DNA of 64,000 bases from positions 51,675 to 115,674 of the forward strand of contig NZ_AFPK01000035.1 in NCBI RefSeq assembly GCF_000220525.1, given 5' to 3'. Made by a program: the position numbers and the translations under genes. Of the stretch, positions 9,239 through 17,755 are shown one piece after another. The notes under the pieces are model-generated. The model saw only the letters and a program-made list of their open reading frames with translations. It made no database searches and was not told where the DNA came from. Within the stretch, counting starts at the first letter, position 1, and every line of letters begins with the position of its first letter. This DNA comes from Ochrovirga pacifica (GTDB taxonomy: Bacteria > Bacteroidota > Bacteroidia > Flavobacteriales > Flavobacteriaceae).

Positions 9239-9901
9239 TCATTTTTTTTGCTTCTTATCATATTCTTTCAAAACAGTTTTCCTTCCAATAGTTTTGGTGA
9301 TGATATCATTTTCTAAATTCCAACCACGAGCAGGAGAGTATTCACGTCCGTAATAAATAATTTGTAAATGCAACTTGTTCCAAGTATGTTCAGGGAACAA
9401 ACGTTTTGCATCTTTTTCAGTCTGCTCTACACTTTTTCCATTACTTAACCCCCAACGAAACATCAAACGGTGTATGTGGGTGTCTACAGCAAAAGCGGGA
9501 ATGTTAAAGGCTTGACTCATAACAACACTTGCCGTTTTATGTCCTACAGCAGGCAAGGCTTCTAAATCTTTAAAATTAGCGGGTACTTGTCCATCGTGTT
9601 TGTCTATCAAAATTTGAGATAGGCCGTGAATTCCTTTTGATTTCATTGGAGACAATCCTACAGGCTTAATGATTTCACGGATTTCATCTACTGTTAGCTT
9701 TACCATATCGTAGGGATTGTCTGCTTTTTCAAACAATAAAGGTGTAATGGTGTTTACGCGAGCATCGGTACTTTGTGCAGACATCAATACGGCTATTAGT
9801 AGTGTGTAAGGGTCTTTATGATCTAACGGAATAGGAGTTTCTGGATAAAGATTTTCTAAAGTGTTGATTACAAAATTTACTTTTTCTTGTTTGGTCATCA
9901 T
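9239..9901 (-). CDS. nth: Endonuclease III family DNA glycosylase without the iron-sulfur cluster
   Basis: A base-excision-repair glycosylase/AP lyase of the HhH-GPD superfamily, 220 residues. The early block LLIAVLMSAQSTDARVN matches Nth. The helix-hairpin-helix LPAVGHKTASVV carries the catalytic lysine at residue 122, and FAVDTHIHRL carries the catalytic aspartate at residue 140. The C-terminal region, which in E. coli holds four Cys ligands of a 4Fe-4S cluster, reads YYGREYSPARGW and then a basic tail; the whole protein contains no cysteine. Active-site residues are intact, so activity is expected. Its first ATG overlaps the stop codon of the upstream haloperoxidase gene by one base, indicating translational coupling. 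Confidence 0.93.
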   Translation of the reverse strand: MMTKQEKVNFVINTLENLYPETPIPLDHKDPYTLLIAVLMSAQSTDARVNTITPLLFEKADNPYDMVKLTVDEIREIIKPVGLSPMKSKGIHGLSQILIDKHDGQVPANFKDLEALPAVGHKTASVVMSQAFNIPAFAVDTHIHRLMFRWGLSNGKSVEQTEKDAKRLFPEHTWNKLHLQIIYYGREYSPARGWNLENDIITKTIGRKTVLKEYDKKQKK

Positions 9902-12900
9902 TACTTAATTACAATTAGGGGTTTGCTACGGCCATTTATTTTTAAATAATAAATACCAGAGCTCATATTTTCGGGTAAAGATAGCACAGTGCTTTTGTTT
10001 GTAGAGTTGTATTCTATTTTTTTTGTAGGATGTGCTTGTCCTTGTATAGAAAATAAGGTAAATGTATCTGTTTGTTCAGAATTCAATATCTGTATTTGGT
10101 TGGTGTTTACTGGATTGGGACTAATTATAAAGTCGTTGGTGTTTTTGGTTTCCTGATGGCTACCATCAAAATAAGGCAAAGCATACTGATAACCAGCTTT
10201 TCCTACTTTTTCTCCAATCAATCGACCAGGTATGTCATCAGCAGGAGGGTGAATTCCTCCCCAAATTCTAGACAAACTAGTTTGATCTGATGCATCTCTG
10301 TAGGTTGCCCATTGTAAGGTGACATCTACCGATGGTCCTTTTTCAAAAACTAAAAACTCATCTTTTTTAGCAACAAACTCTCCGATACCTCCTGGAAAAA
10401 ATGGATCTCCTGTAATCAAAGTCAACACTTCGGCAGCAGCTCTAGAAAAGGTAGAATGTCCTGAAACAAAACCAGCAAAAGGAGGAGTTACAAAAGAGGG
10501 TCTTTGATAAGGCCACCAATTTTTAGCTAAAATCCAACCTACACCAGCTATATCTTCTTTAGGATTCTGAATGTAGTCGTGCCCTCTCCAAGCTTTTACT
10601 TTTATTTTTCCCACATTTCTATTGTCAAATCCACTTAAAGGATCCCCTTCTTTAACCAATTCAATAAAACCTTCTTTTAAAGGAATTCCACCAGGATGAT
10701 AGCGATCTAATTCAGGGTTACTACTTTGTCCTAATTTAGCCATGTATCTAATTGCTGAAATAGGTCTTACATAGTCCATCCAACCTTTAATACTCCATGC
10801 AGATATAGCAGCATCGTGCATAGCACCTGCTAGAACAAAATAAGATTTTATATCCCATTCTAAGTCAGAGAGGACGTTGCCTGTGCCATTCCATTTTTTT
10901 TCTAACAAAGCATGGTCGCTTACGTGGTTTAAGATTGTAAACCAATGTCCAGGTGGAGTTTCAGAATCGGGGCCATCTGCCCAAAACTCAGCTAAAACTC
11001 TGGCGTAATCTGCTTTGGGAACTATTTGTTGTTGATAAGGTTGTTGAGTGTAGGGGTTAATGGAATGTCCTTTACTGATATCTCCTCCCTTTTCGTCTTT
11101 ATAAAATAAAGGGTAGTCTTGGTATGAAAGGGGCATTTCATCTATAGAAATATTACCAATAGAAGCGGGTGAAATATCAATCAATACTCCATCATCAGGG
11201 TCTAAATGAGAACTCCATAAAGAGACCAAAGAAAAGTTCCACTTGTACATGCGACTGTTTGTGGTATTTTGTAAAGTATCTAGTTGTGGCGGAGTATCGG
11301 GCAAGTGATACGCATAATAAGTAGTTCCATTACGCACTAAAGTACTTTTATCTGCTTCGGTCAATGAAAAAGGAATTACATTCCCCCATTCTGGACTTAA
11401 AAAGTCAGGGGTACTTTTAGATACATTTCCACTTTGGTCTATAAACTTAGTAAAAGCTAAGGGTTGCCATCTATTGGGATCGTTAATTTTTAGGTTGTCT
11501 GCTCGGTCACTCAGCACTAGCTCTTTATTTGTAGGGAAATACTTTTTATTACGATAATCGTTCTCTTCGTTAGAACCGTCAGTAAATCCAAATTGAATGA
11601 TTTGTTGTGCAATATAATTTCCCAAACAAGCTGCATCACCATTTTGGTAATCTACACAAGTATTTTCGGTGTTATAATTGAATTCTTGCATCAAAAGGTC
11701 AAATTTTTCTAAACTAACAGCTGCTCCAGGAGAATTTTTAAACCGATGAGTTAACAAACGGTAGAGGGCAAAAGAAATAGCTTTTTTTCTGTTTTCATCA
11801 TTTTGAGTAGAAATGTCAAAGCCATCAAAATTACTTGAAAAATGATGAACGGTGTTTCCTATTAAATAGGGGGTAGCTGTAGGTGAAAAAATAGCCCAAG
11901 CATCGTACATAGCAATGGATGAATGAAATAAATTTCTTGCGTGTACTGTAGGTCTAGCATAATCGTTTCGTATGGCTGTAAGTAGAGCTTCGTTCCACAA
12001 ACGAGCAATACTGCTGTTCTTTTCTTGGGTATTGGCAGATAAACTTACGTCTAATATAGTTTCTTTAGAAGTACAATTGTTATTGGTAGTAACAACAGCT
12101 ACTTTTCCTGTTTTTTCTAATTCCCACTTTACTGTAATTTGATGGGTTCCATGCCCTTTAATTATGGTTCCTCCTTGAACATTCCAGTTAAATTTAACGT
12201 TTTCTAAAGCAGGATACGTATAGGTTTCTTCTTTTAAGAATGTGGAGTTTGTAGCTCCTTGTATGGTAGAATTAGATAGGTACGTACAAGAACCATCATC
12301 ATCTGTAGCTAGCGGATTGTAGGTACAAGAGTTAGGGTCTGTACACCCTTTTATTTTTTTTGATGAATTAATAGCCAATGATTGATAACCTTGTGCTTCG
12401 ATAAATTTATATTCTTGATTGCTATCTAAATCTTGATAAGTTTCTATAATGCCAGATGGCCATTTGATTTGTATTTCCAATATTTTTTTATCGCCTCCTA
12501 GACCAAAATGGACAGGTTTTATACTTTGTGAAATAAAACTTACTCCGTTATAATATCGTTTGTATAGGTTGTCTTTTGTTTTTAGAGTAATTTCTGTGCC
12601 ATAAGCATTTTTATTAGATGTAGTACCTTGTAGATGAATTTTAACCCAAGTATAGGAAGTGTCTTCGCTATTAATAGTTTGATTTTGGAAAAAATAAGGT
12701 TTAGAAAATGAGTTGGTAATAAGCAAGTCTAGATCCCCATCATTATCGTAATCAAAACTTAAGACTTCGGAGCTAATGGAAGTTTCTTCAAAACCTATTG
12801 TTTGGCTAAGTTCTGTAAAAAAGGAAAAACCTTGTTGATGTTGATTTTGGAAATACATGTTTTTTAACGGTTTTCCAAAAGAAGAACCATTTGCAATAAC

Positions 12901-13947
12901 AATATCCTCATCACCATCCAAATCAAAATCATCAAAGGTGCAACCCCAGGACCAATAGCCAGGCCATTCAACTTCTTCGGGAATGGTAATTCTATTGTTA
13001 TTTGTAACATCAGAAAACTGTTGGAAACCGTTGTTTTTTAAAAGAATATTTTCATTAATTCCTGTAATAAAAAAATCAAAATGACCATCTAGATTAAAGT
13101 CATTCATAACAATTGCCATATCATCCATTGTATTGTTTAATCCATAGTTGCTAGCCTCCTCGGTAAACTTCGTTTTTTTGTTTATATATAGACCATTCTC
13201 TTTTTTTAAGTCATTAGAAATGTATAAATCTAGCAGGTTATCTTTGTTAAAATCAAAAGGAAACATTGTGTAGCTAGGGTGTTGATCTGTAGGTAAGCTG
13301 TTTGTTTTTTGAGTAATGTTTTTAAAAGTACCATCTCCATTATTTTCGTAAAAGGTATTTTGATTGCAACCTTTCCAGTCGTTTATAAATAGGTCTAAAA
13401 AACCATCATTATTATAATCAAACCAAGTAGCTCCTGTGTTGTTACAACCATTGTTTTTTGTAATTCCAGCAGCATTGGTTACTTCTGTAAAAGTTCCATC
13501 TTTTTGATTTTTAAATAGTTGTACTTTTTTGTTATGAGTAAGTAGCAAATCAGGAAAACCATCGTTATTGTAGTCTCCCCAAAAAGAACCAAATTTGTAA
13601 CCTTCCAAACCTACTTTGCTCAATTCAGAATCGTCTATACCATCGTAAGGATACAATTCTGTAAGCCCCGAAGATGCAGTAATATCAACAAACTTACCAT
13701 TGTTTTCATTTCTAAATAATCGACTATTAGTTTTGTTTATTCCATTTTTGTCTTTGTGTTTAGAAACCACAAATAAATCTAAATCATTGTCCAAATCTAT
13801 ATCAGCAGTAGAAACACTATTATTATCTTGTAAAATACCAAGTCCTGAAGAAAATTCAATCCTTTTAAATTGTTGTGCATGGCTTTTAGTAGCAACAATA
13901 AATAATAAAAAGGTGTTGAAAATTAGTTTTATTTGAGTTGTTGTCAT
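9901..13947 (-). CDS. Secreted FG-GAP/ASPIC-UnbV - vanadium haloperoxidase fusion with T9SS tail
   Basis: A 1348-residue exported protein. Residues 1-24 form a signal peptide ending SHA. Residues about 28-430 carry repeated FG-GAP/VCBS elements (WGDYNNDGFPDLLL, WFDYNNDGFLDLFI, DDFDLDGDEDIVIANG). An ASPIC/UnbV segment follows near residues 430-510 (VHFGLGG, IKWPSG). A CTDPNSCTYNP linker lies near 535. From about 645 onward is a vanadium-dependent haloperoxidase (PAP2 superfamily) with the full binding motif: Lys1054-x6-Arg1061-Pro, Ser1162-Gly-His1164, and Ser-Arg1227-x5-His1233-x3-Asp. The last ~75 residues are a type A T9SS sorting domain ending LKINGRSKPLIVIK. Halide and organic substrates cannot be predicted. 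Confidence 0.9.
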   Translation of the reverse strand: MTTTQIKLIFNTFLLFIVATKSHAQQFKRIEFSSGLGILQDNNSVSTADIDLDNDLDLFVVSKHKDKNGINKTNSRLFRNENNGKFVDITASSGLTELYPYDGIDDSELSKVGLEGYKFGSFWGDYNNDGFPDLLLTHNKKVQLFKNQKDGTFTEVTNAAGITKNNGCNNTGATWFDYNNDGFLDLFINDWKGCNQNTFYENNGDGTFKNITQKTNSLPTDQHPSYTMFPFDFNKDNLLDLYISNDLKKENGLYINKKTKFTEEASNYGLNNTMDDMAIVMNDFNLDGHFDFFITGINENILLKNNGFQQFSDVTNNNRITIPEEVEWPGYWSWGCTFDDFDLDGDEDIVIANGSSFGKPLKNMYFQNQHQQGFSFFTELSQTIGFEETSISSEVLSFDYDNDGDLDLLITNSFSKPYFFQNQTINSEDTSYTWVKIHLQGTTSNKNAYGTEITLKTKDNLYKRYYNGVSFISQSIKPVHFGLGGDKKILEIQIKWPSGIIETYQDLDSNQEYKFIEAQGYQSLAINSSKKIKGCTDPNSCTYNPLATDDDGSCTYLSNSTIQGATNSTFLKEETYTYPALENVKFNWNVQGGTIIKGHGTHQITVKWELEKTGKVAVVTTNNNCTSKETILDVSLSANTQEKNSSIARLWNEALLTAIRNDYARPTVHARNLFHSSIAMYDAWAIFSPTATPYLIGNTVHHFSSNFDGFDISTQNDENRKKAISFALYRLLTHRFKNSPGAAVSLEKFDLLMQEFNYNTENTCVDYQNGDAACLGNYIAQQIIQFGFTDGSNEENDYRNKKYFPTNKELVLSDRADNLKINDPNRWQPLAFTKFIDQSGNVSKSTPDFLSPEWGNVIPFSLTEADKSTLVRNGTTYYAYHLPDTPPQLDTLQNTTNSRMYKWNFSLVSLWSSHLDPDDGVLIDISPASIGNISIDEMPLSYQDYPLFYKDEKGGDISKGHSINPYTQQPYQQQIVPKADYARVLAEFWADGPDSETPPGHWFTILNHVSDHALLEKKWNGTGNVLSDLEWDIKSYFVLAGAMHDAAISAWSIKGWMDYVRPISAIRYMAKLGQSSNPELDRYHPGGIPLKEGFIELVKEGDPLSGFDNRNVGKIKVKAWRGHDYIQNPKEDIAGVGWILAKNWWPYQRPSFVTPPFAGFVSGHSTFSRAAAEVLTLITGDPFFPGGIGEFVAKKDEFLVFEKGPSVDVTLQWATYRDASDQTSLSRIWGGIHPPADDIPGRLIGEKVGKAGYQYALPYFDGSHQETKNTNDFIISPNPVNTNQIQILNSEQTDTFTLFSIQGQAHPTKKIEYNSTNKSTVLSLPENMSSGIYYLKINGRSKPLIVIK

Positions 13948-14077
13948 CTATATGGGTGATTTGATGCATGTTGATAAAAATAAACAAATCAAACATAGTA
14001 TAAAAATGAAAAAACAAACAACAGATATGGCCTGTAAAAACAGACTTTTTGCTAGGTAATTCTCTATATTTACCCAC

Positions 14078-15313
14078 ATGATAAAAAAGTTTATTCCAGC
14101 GTATTTGTTAACCTTTGTAAACGTTTTAGGTTTTAGCTTATTAATGCCTATTTTACCTTTTATTGTGCAAAGTTACCAAGCTCCAAAATGGGTGTTTGGA
14201 TTGTTAATTACTTTGTATAGTGCATTTCAATTTATTGGTGCTCCGTGGCTAGGTTCCATGTCTGATGTATATGGAAGAAAACCCATATTGTTGCTAAGTC
14301 AGGCAGGAACTTTACTTAGCTGGATTGTTTTTATCATTGCTTTATTGCTTCCTGATTTTTCTATTTGGGGATTTGCTTTTCCTTTGTGGATTGTGGCTCT
14401 GTCTAGAATATTGGATGGAATTACAGGAGGAAATTCTTCTGTAGCCAATGCTTATGTGAGCGACTTGACTACCAAACAAGAAAAATCGTATATTTTTGGC
14501 TATTTGGGGGGGATTGCAGGAATAGGAATGATTGTAGGGCCTGGATTAGGAGGAATAACTGCAGCAACCTCTCTTGGGTACAAAGGCACTTTAATTACTT
14601 CTGTGCTTATATCAAGTGTTACCTTATTTACGATTTTTAAATGGTTAGAAGAAACACACCCTAAAGAGAAAAGAAACAAAACTTACACGCTCGATTTCTG
14701 GGAGATGATTTACATTCCTAAAAGAATAAAAAAAGTACAACCGTCCCCTTTAATTAAGGTACTTTTTTCTATGAAATTTTTCTTTTCTGCCATGATGGGA
14801 TTTTATATAGGAACCATGGCTTTGTACTTGGTAGACTTGTTTGCTTTTGATGTAAAAGAACTTGGATATTTTATGTTGTTTATAGGTTTGTTCTTGTCTT
14901 TTAATCAGGCTTTTATGTCTAAGTTTTTTATTCAGAAACTGGGAGCATTTAAAACCTTAGTGTTAGGCCTTATATTTTGTGTTTTAGGGCTAATAGCCAT
15001 TACTTTAACCAACTCAATACTCCTATTTATACCCTATTATTACGTATTAAATTTAGGCTTATCTTTGTGCTTTCCTGTATTCAATTCGCTCATATCTGTT
15101 AATGCCAATCCGTTAAAACAAGGAGAAATTATGGGAATAAGCGAAGGAATCAATTCTTTATGCATGGCTTGTTTTCCTGTAATATCTGCTTTAATTTATT
15201 CTTATATAGGCGGACAATTGTACAGATGGTTAACCATTATGCCTTTATTGGCATTGCTGTTTGCAGTTGTAGGAGTAAAAAAATATGGCAAACAAACTTT
15301 TCAAGCTTCTTAA
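14078..15313 (+). CDS. MFS transporter, TCR/TetA-like
   Basis: A 411-residue inner-membrane protein with about 12 hydrophobic segments of the major facilitator superfamily. The cytoplasmic loop motif A is clear as GSMSDVYGRKP between helices 2 and 3. The N-terminal block FVNVLGFSLLMPILPF and the motif SRILDGITGGNSSVANAYVSDLT resemble TCR/tet-type drug:H+ antiporters. A motif C-like glycine-rich stretch (GIGMIVGPGLGG) is characteristic of exporters. The substrate is unknown. It is divergent from the haloperoxidase gene across 130 bp and 88 bp ahead of bcp, which has its own promoter. Confidence 0.88.
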   Translation: MIKKFIPAYLLTFVNVLGFSLLMPILPFIVQSYQAPKWVFGLLITLYSAFQFIGAPWLGSMSDVYGRKPILLLSQAGTLLSWIVFIIALLLPDFSIWGFAFPLWIVALSRILDGITGGNSSVANAYVSDLTTKQEKSYIFGYLGGIAGIGMIVGPGLGGITAATSLGYKGTLITSVLISSVTLFTIFKWLEETHPKEKRNKTYTLDFWEMIYIPKRIKKVQPSPLIKVLFSMKFFFSAMMGFYIGTMALYLVDLFAFDVKELGYFMLFIGLFLSFNQAFMSKFFIQKLGAFKTLVLGLIFCVLGLIAITLTNSILLFIPYYYVLNLGLSLCFPVFNSLISVNANPLKQGEIMGISEGINSLCMACFPVISALIYSYIGGQLYRWLTIMPLLALLFAVVGVKKYGKQTFQAS

Positions 15314-15348
15314 GAATCATTATCAAATAGAAGAATACTATCAATAAA

Positions 15349-15379
15349 TTTAGCAAGCTACACAGTTTGTCTATATTTG
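15349..15379 (+). promoter_or_regulatory. Bacteroidetes-type promoter upstream of bcp
   Basis: A -7 element TATATTTG at 15372-15379 matches the Bacteroidetes consensus TAnnTTTG exactly. At a 19-base spacing a TTTA (15349-15352) stands in the place of the -33 TTTG. The bcp start codon is 22 bases downstream. Confidence 0.5.
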
Positions 15380-15401
15380 TATTAACTAAAAATATTTAAA
15401 G

Positions 15402-15854
15402 ATGAACATGTTAAAAGTAGGAGACAAAGCCCCTAATTTTACCTCAACAAACCAAAACGGAGACGAAGTAAAATTAAGTGATTTTGCAGGGAAAAAGTTA
15501 GTTGTTTTCTTTTATCCAAAAGCAAGTACTCCAGGTTGTACAACAGAAGCTTGTAACCTTAGAGATCATTACCAAACATTTTTAGCACAAGGTTATGAAG
15601 TTGTTGGAGTAAGTGCAGATTCTGTAAAAAGACAATTTAACTTTGCCAACAAAAACGAACTTCCATTTTCTCTTTTGGCTGATGAGGATAAAGAAATTAT
15701 CAATGCTTTTGGCGTTTGGGGACCTAAAAAGTTTATGGGAAAAGAATATGATGGAATTCATAGAACTACTTTTGTTATAGACGAAAATGGTGTAATTATT
15801 GAAGTAATAGCCAAAGTAAAAACCAAAGAGCATACTGCTCAAATTCTAAAATAA
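15402..15854 (+). CDS. bcp: Thioredoxin-dependent thiol peroxidase (Bcp/PrxQ)
   Basis: A cytosolic peroxiredoxin of 150 residues that reduces H2O2 and organic hydroperoxides. The active-site block reads FFYPKASTPGCTTEACNLRD, with the peroxidatic Cys in PGCTTEAC and the resolving Cys five residues later, as in the atypical 2-Cys PrxQ subgroup. Other family blocks are visible: GDKAPNF near the start, VVGVSADS, and WGPKKFMGKEYDGIHRTTFVID. It is first in a tight run with idi (5-bp gap). An in-frame Met two codons downstream is an alternative start. Confidence 0.95.
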   Translation: MNMLKVGDKAPNFTSTNQNGDEVKLSDFAGKKLVVFFYPKASTPGCTTEACNLRDHYQTFLAQGYEVVGVSADSVKRQFNFANKNELPFSLLADEDKEIINAFGVWGPKKFMGKEYDGIHRTTFVIDENGVIIEVIAKVKTKEHTAQILK

Positions 15855-15859
15855 AAAGA

Positions 15860-16396
15860 ATGGAACAAGTTATACTTGTAAATGAAAAGGATGAACAAAT
15901 AGGAGTGATGGAAAAAATAGAAGCACACGAAAAAGCTTTATTACACAGAGCTTTTTCGGTTTTTATTTTTAATAATCAAGGCGAGTTAATGCTACAGCAA
16001 AGAGCAGCACACAAATATCATTCTCCTTTATTGTGGACTAATACATGCTGCAGTCATCAAAAAGTAGGAGAAACGAACGTACAAGCTGGAAAAAGAAGAT
16101 TGCAAGAAGAGATGGGTTTTTCTACAAACTTAAAAGAAGTATGTTCTTTTATTTACAAAGCTCCTTTTGATAATGGATTAACAGAACACGAATTTGATTA
16201 TGTGTTGCTAGGAACCTACAATAAAAAACCAGCTTTAAATCCTGAGGAAGCCGCAGCGTACAAATGGATGAAATTAGAGGATGTAAAAAAAGACATGCAA
16301 AAAAATCCGCAAATTTATACAGCCTGGTTTTTGATCATATTTGAAAAATTTTACGAATATATCAGCCAAAATCAAAATGAGTTGGAAAAGAATTAG
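15860..16396 (+). CDS. idi: Isopentenyl-diphosphate delta-isomerase, type I
   Basis: A Nudix-fold enzyme converting isopentenyl diphosphate to dimethylallyl diphosphate in isoprenoid synthesis. The metal and catalytic signature WTNTCCSHQ contains the active-site cysteine, and the Nudix-like region AGKRRLQEEMGF follows. FDNGLTEHEFDYVLLG supplies the conserved glutamates (TEHE). The length of 178 residues is usual for bacterial type I enzymes. The gene lies 5 bp after bcp, and its 3' end overlaps the next small membrane-protein gene. Confidence 0.95.
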   Translation: MEQVILVNEKDEQIGVMEKIEAHEKALLHRAFSVFIFNNQGELMLQQRAAHKYHSPLLWTNTCCSHQKVGETNVQAGKRRLQEEMGFSTNLKEVCSFIYKAPFDNGLTEHEFDYVLLGTYNKKPALNPEEAAAYKWMKLEDVKKDMQKNPQIYTAWFLIIFEKFYEYISQNQNELEKN

Positions 16397-16592
16397 AGTT
16401 AAATTTTTGGTAGGAATTTTATTCTCAGCTATTGCCATAGCTGTGTATTCTTATGTAACATATGGTAGTGGTTTTGTAGATTATGTAATTTTAGCACCCA
16501 AAGAAATCCTTTCCGAGTTTGTGTTGTTTTTTTTGTTGGGATACATAGTTATCGGAAATTCATTTGCACCACCAGACGATAGAAGAAATTAA
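16377..16592 (+). CDS. Small two-helix membrane protein
   Basis: The chosen ATG at 16377 gives 71 residues beginning MSWKRIRVKF. The open frame extends to an ATG at 16341, but those codons lie deep inside idi. Two hydrophobic segments are visible: LVGILFSAIAIAVYSYV and EFVLFFLLGYIVIG, with a charged tail PPDDRRN. The start overlaps the end of idi by 20 bases and the stop lies 2 bases before the QueD/PTPS gene, so it belongs to the same operon. No family is recognised. Confidence 0.7.
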   Translation: MSWKRIRVKFLVGILFSAIAIAVYSYVTYGSGFVDYVILAPKEILSEFVLFFLLGYIVIGNSFAPPDDRRN

Positions 16593-16594
16593 AC

Positions 16595-17005
16595 ATGGAA
16601 ATAACAGTACATAGAGTTGCTTATTTTAATGCTGCACATAGATTGTTTCGAAAAGATTGGAACGATGAAAAAAATTTTCAAGTTTTTGGAAAATGTAGCA
16701 ATCCCAATTACCACGGTCATAATTATGAGTTAGTCGTATCTGTAACAGGTCCTGTAGATCCAGAAACTGGCTTTGTGATGGATTTAAAAGTTTTAAAACG
16801 ATTGATTAAAACAGAGGTTGAAGATGCTTTAGATCATAAAAATTTAAACTTAGAAATTCCTGAGTTTCAAGAAACCAATCCCACCGCAGAAAACATATCT
16901 ATCTATATATGGAACAAACTGCGTAAGCACATTGCCAAACATCTAAAATTAGCAATAACTTTATACGAGACTCCTAGAAATTACGTAACTTATTCGGGAG
17001 AATAA
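16595..17005 (+). CDS. queD: 6-carboxytetrahydropterin / 6-pyruvoyl-tetrahydropterin synthase family (QueD/PTPS)
   Basis: A 136-residue T-fold enzyme acting on 7,8-dihydroneopterin triphosphate. Zinc ligands are expected from the His in FNAAHRLF and the two in YHGHNY. The catalytic Cys lies in FGKCSNPNYHGH, a C-x5-HGH spacing like that of tetrahydrobiopterin-type PTPS rather than the C-x3-HGH of E. coli QueD. LDHKNLN and the glutamate region LYETPRNY are also typical. Either queuosine precursor or pterin synthesis is possible; no other queuosine or pterin gene is in the window. It is cotranscribed with idi and kdsB. Confidence 0.88.
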   Translation: MEITVHRVAYFNAAHRLFRKDWNDEKNFQVFGKCSNPNYHGHNYELVVSVTGPVDPETGFVMDLKVLKRLIKTEVEDALDHKNLNLEIPEFQETNPTAENISIYIWNKLRKHIAKHLKLAITLYETPRNYVTYSGE

Positions 17006-17017
17006 TACTCTTTATTT

Positions 17018-17755
17018 ATGAAAGTAATAGCAATGATTCCTGCACGTTTGCAGGCATCAAGATTTCCAAAAAAGTTACTAAGAGATCTTTGTGGAAAAAC
17101 TGTAATCACACGTACTTATCAAGCTACTGTAAATACAGGTTTGTTTGATGAGGTTTACGTGGTAACTGATAGTATTAAAATAAGGCAAGAAATTGAAGCT
17201 CATGGCGGAAATGTAATCATGAGTGTAAAGGAACATGAATGTGGTTCCGATAGAATTGCAGAAGCAGCAGATTTTGTTTCAGGAGATATTATTATCAATG
17301 TACAAGGAGATGAACCTTTTACTAGAAAAGAACCTTTGCAAGATTTAATCAATGTCTTTAAAAACGATATTCATGGAGAAATAGCAGTAGCTTCTTTGGT
17401 GCATACAATGGAAGATTGGGAGGAAATTGTAAACCCCAATAATGTAAAAGTTGTATTAGATGCCAACCAGTGTGCAATGTATTTTTCTAGAGCCCCTATA
17501 CCACATCCTAGAGACAAGGAAGTAGAGGTAACGTACTACAAACACATAGGTATTTATGCTTTTAGACGTTTTGCTTTGCTCAATTTTCCAAACATGAAAA
17601 TGCATCAAAACGAAGCAACTGAAAAGTTAGAGGGAATCCGATTTTTAGAACACGGAATGAAAATGAAAATGGTAGAAACTCCGTATAAAGTTGTAGGAAT
17701 AGATACCCCAGAGGATTTAGAGAAAGCCAAAAAAATGGTAAAAAATGGCTTATAA
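17018..17755 (+). CDS. kdsB: 3-deoxy-manno-octulosonate cytidylyltransferase
   Basis: A cytosolic enzyme that activates Kdo as CMP-Kdo for lipopolysaccharide core synthesis. The N-terminal nucleotide-binding loop IPARLQASRFPKKLL, the VVTDS block, HECGSDRIAEA, NVQGDEP and the YYKHIGIYAFRR segment are diagnostic for KdsB. The length of 245 residues is normal. The gene follows queD by 12 bases, and its last 11 bases overlap the next HAD gene. KdsC, from the same pathway, is encoded 13 kb away. Confidence 0.96.
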   Translation: MKVIAMIPARLQASRFPKKLLRDLCGKTVITRTYQATVNTGLFDEVYVVTDSIKIRQEIEAHGGNVIMSVKEHECGSDRIAEAADFVSGDIIINVQGDEPFTRKEPLQDLINVFKNDIHGEIAVASLVHTMEDWEEIVNPNNVKVVLDANQCAMYFSRAPIPHPRDKEVEVTYYKHIGIYAFRRFALLNFPNMKMHQNEATEKLEGIRFLEHGMKMKMVETPYKVVGIDTPEDLEKAKKMVKNGL

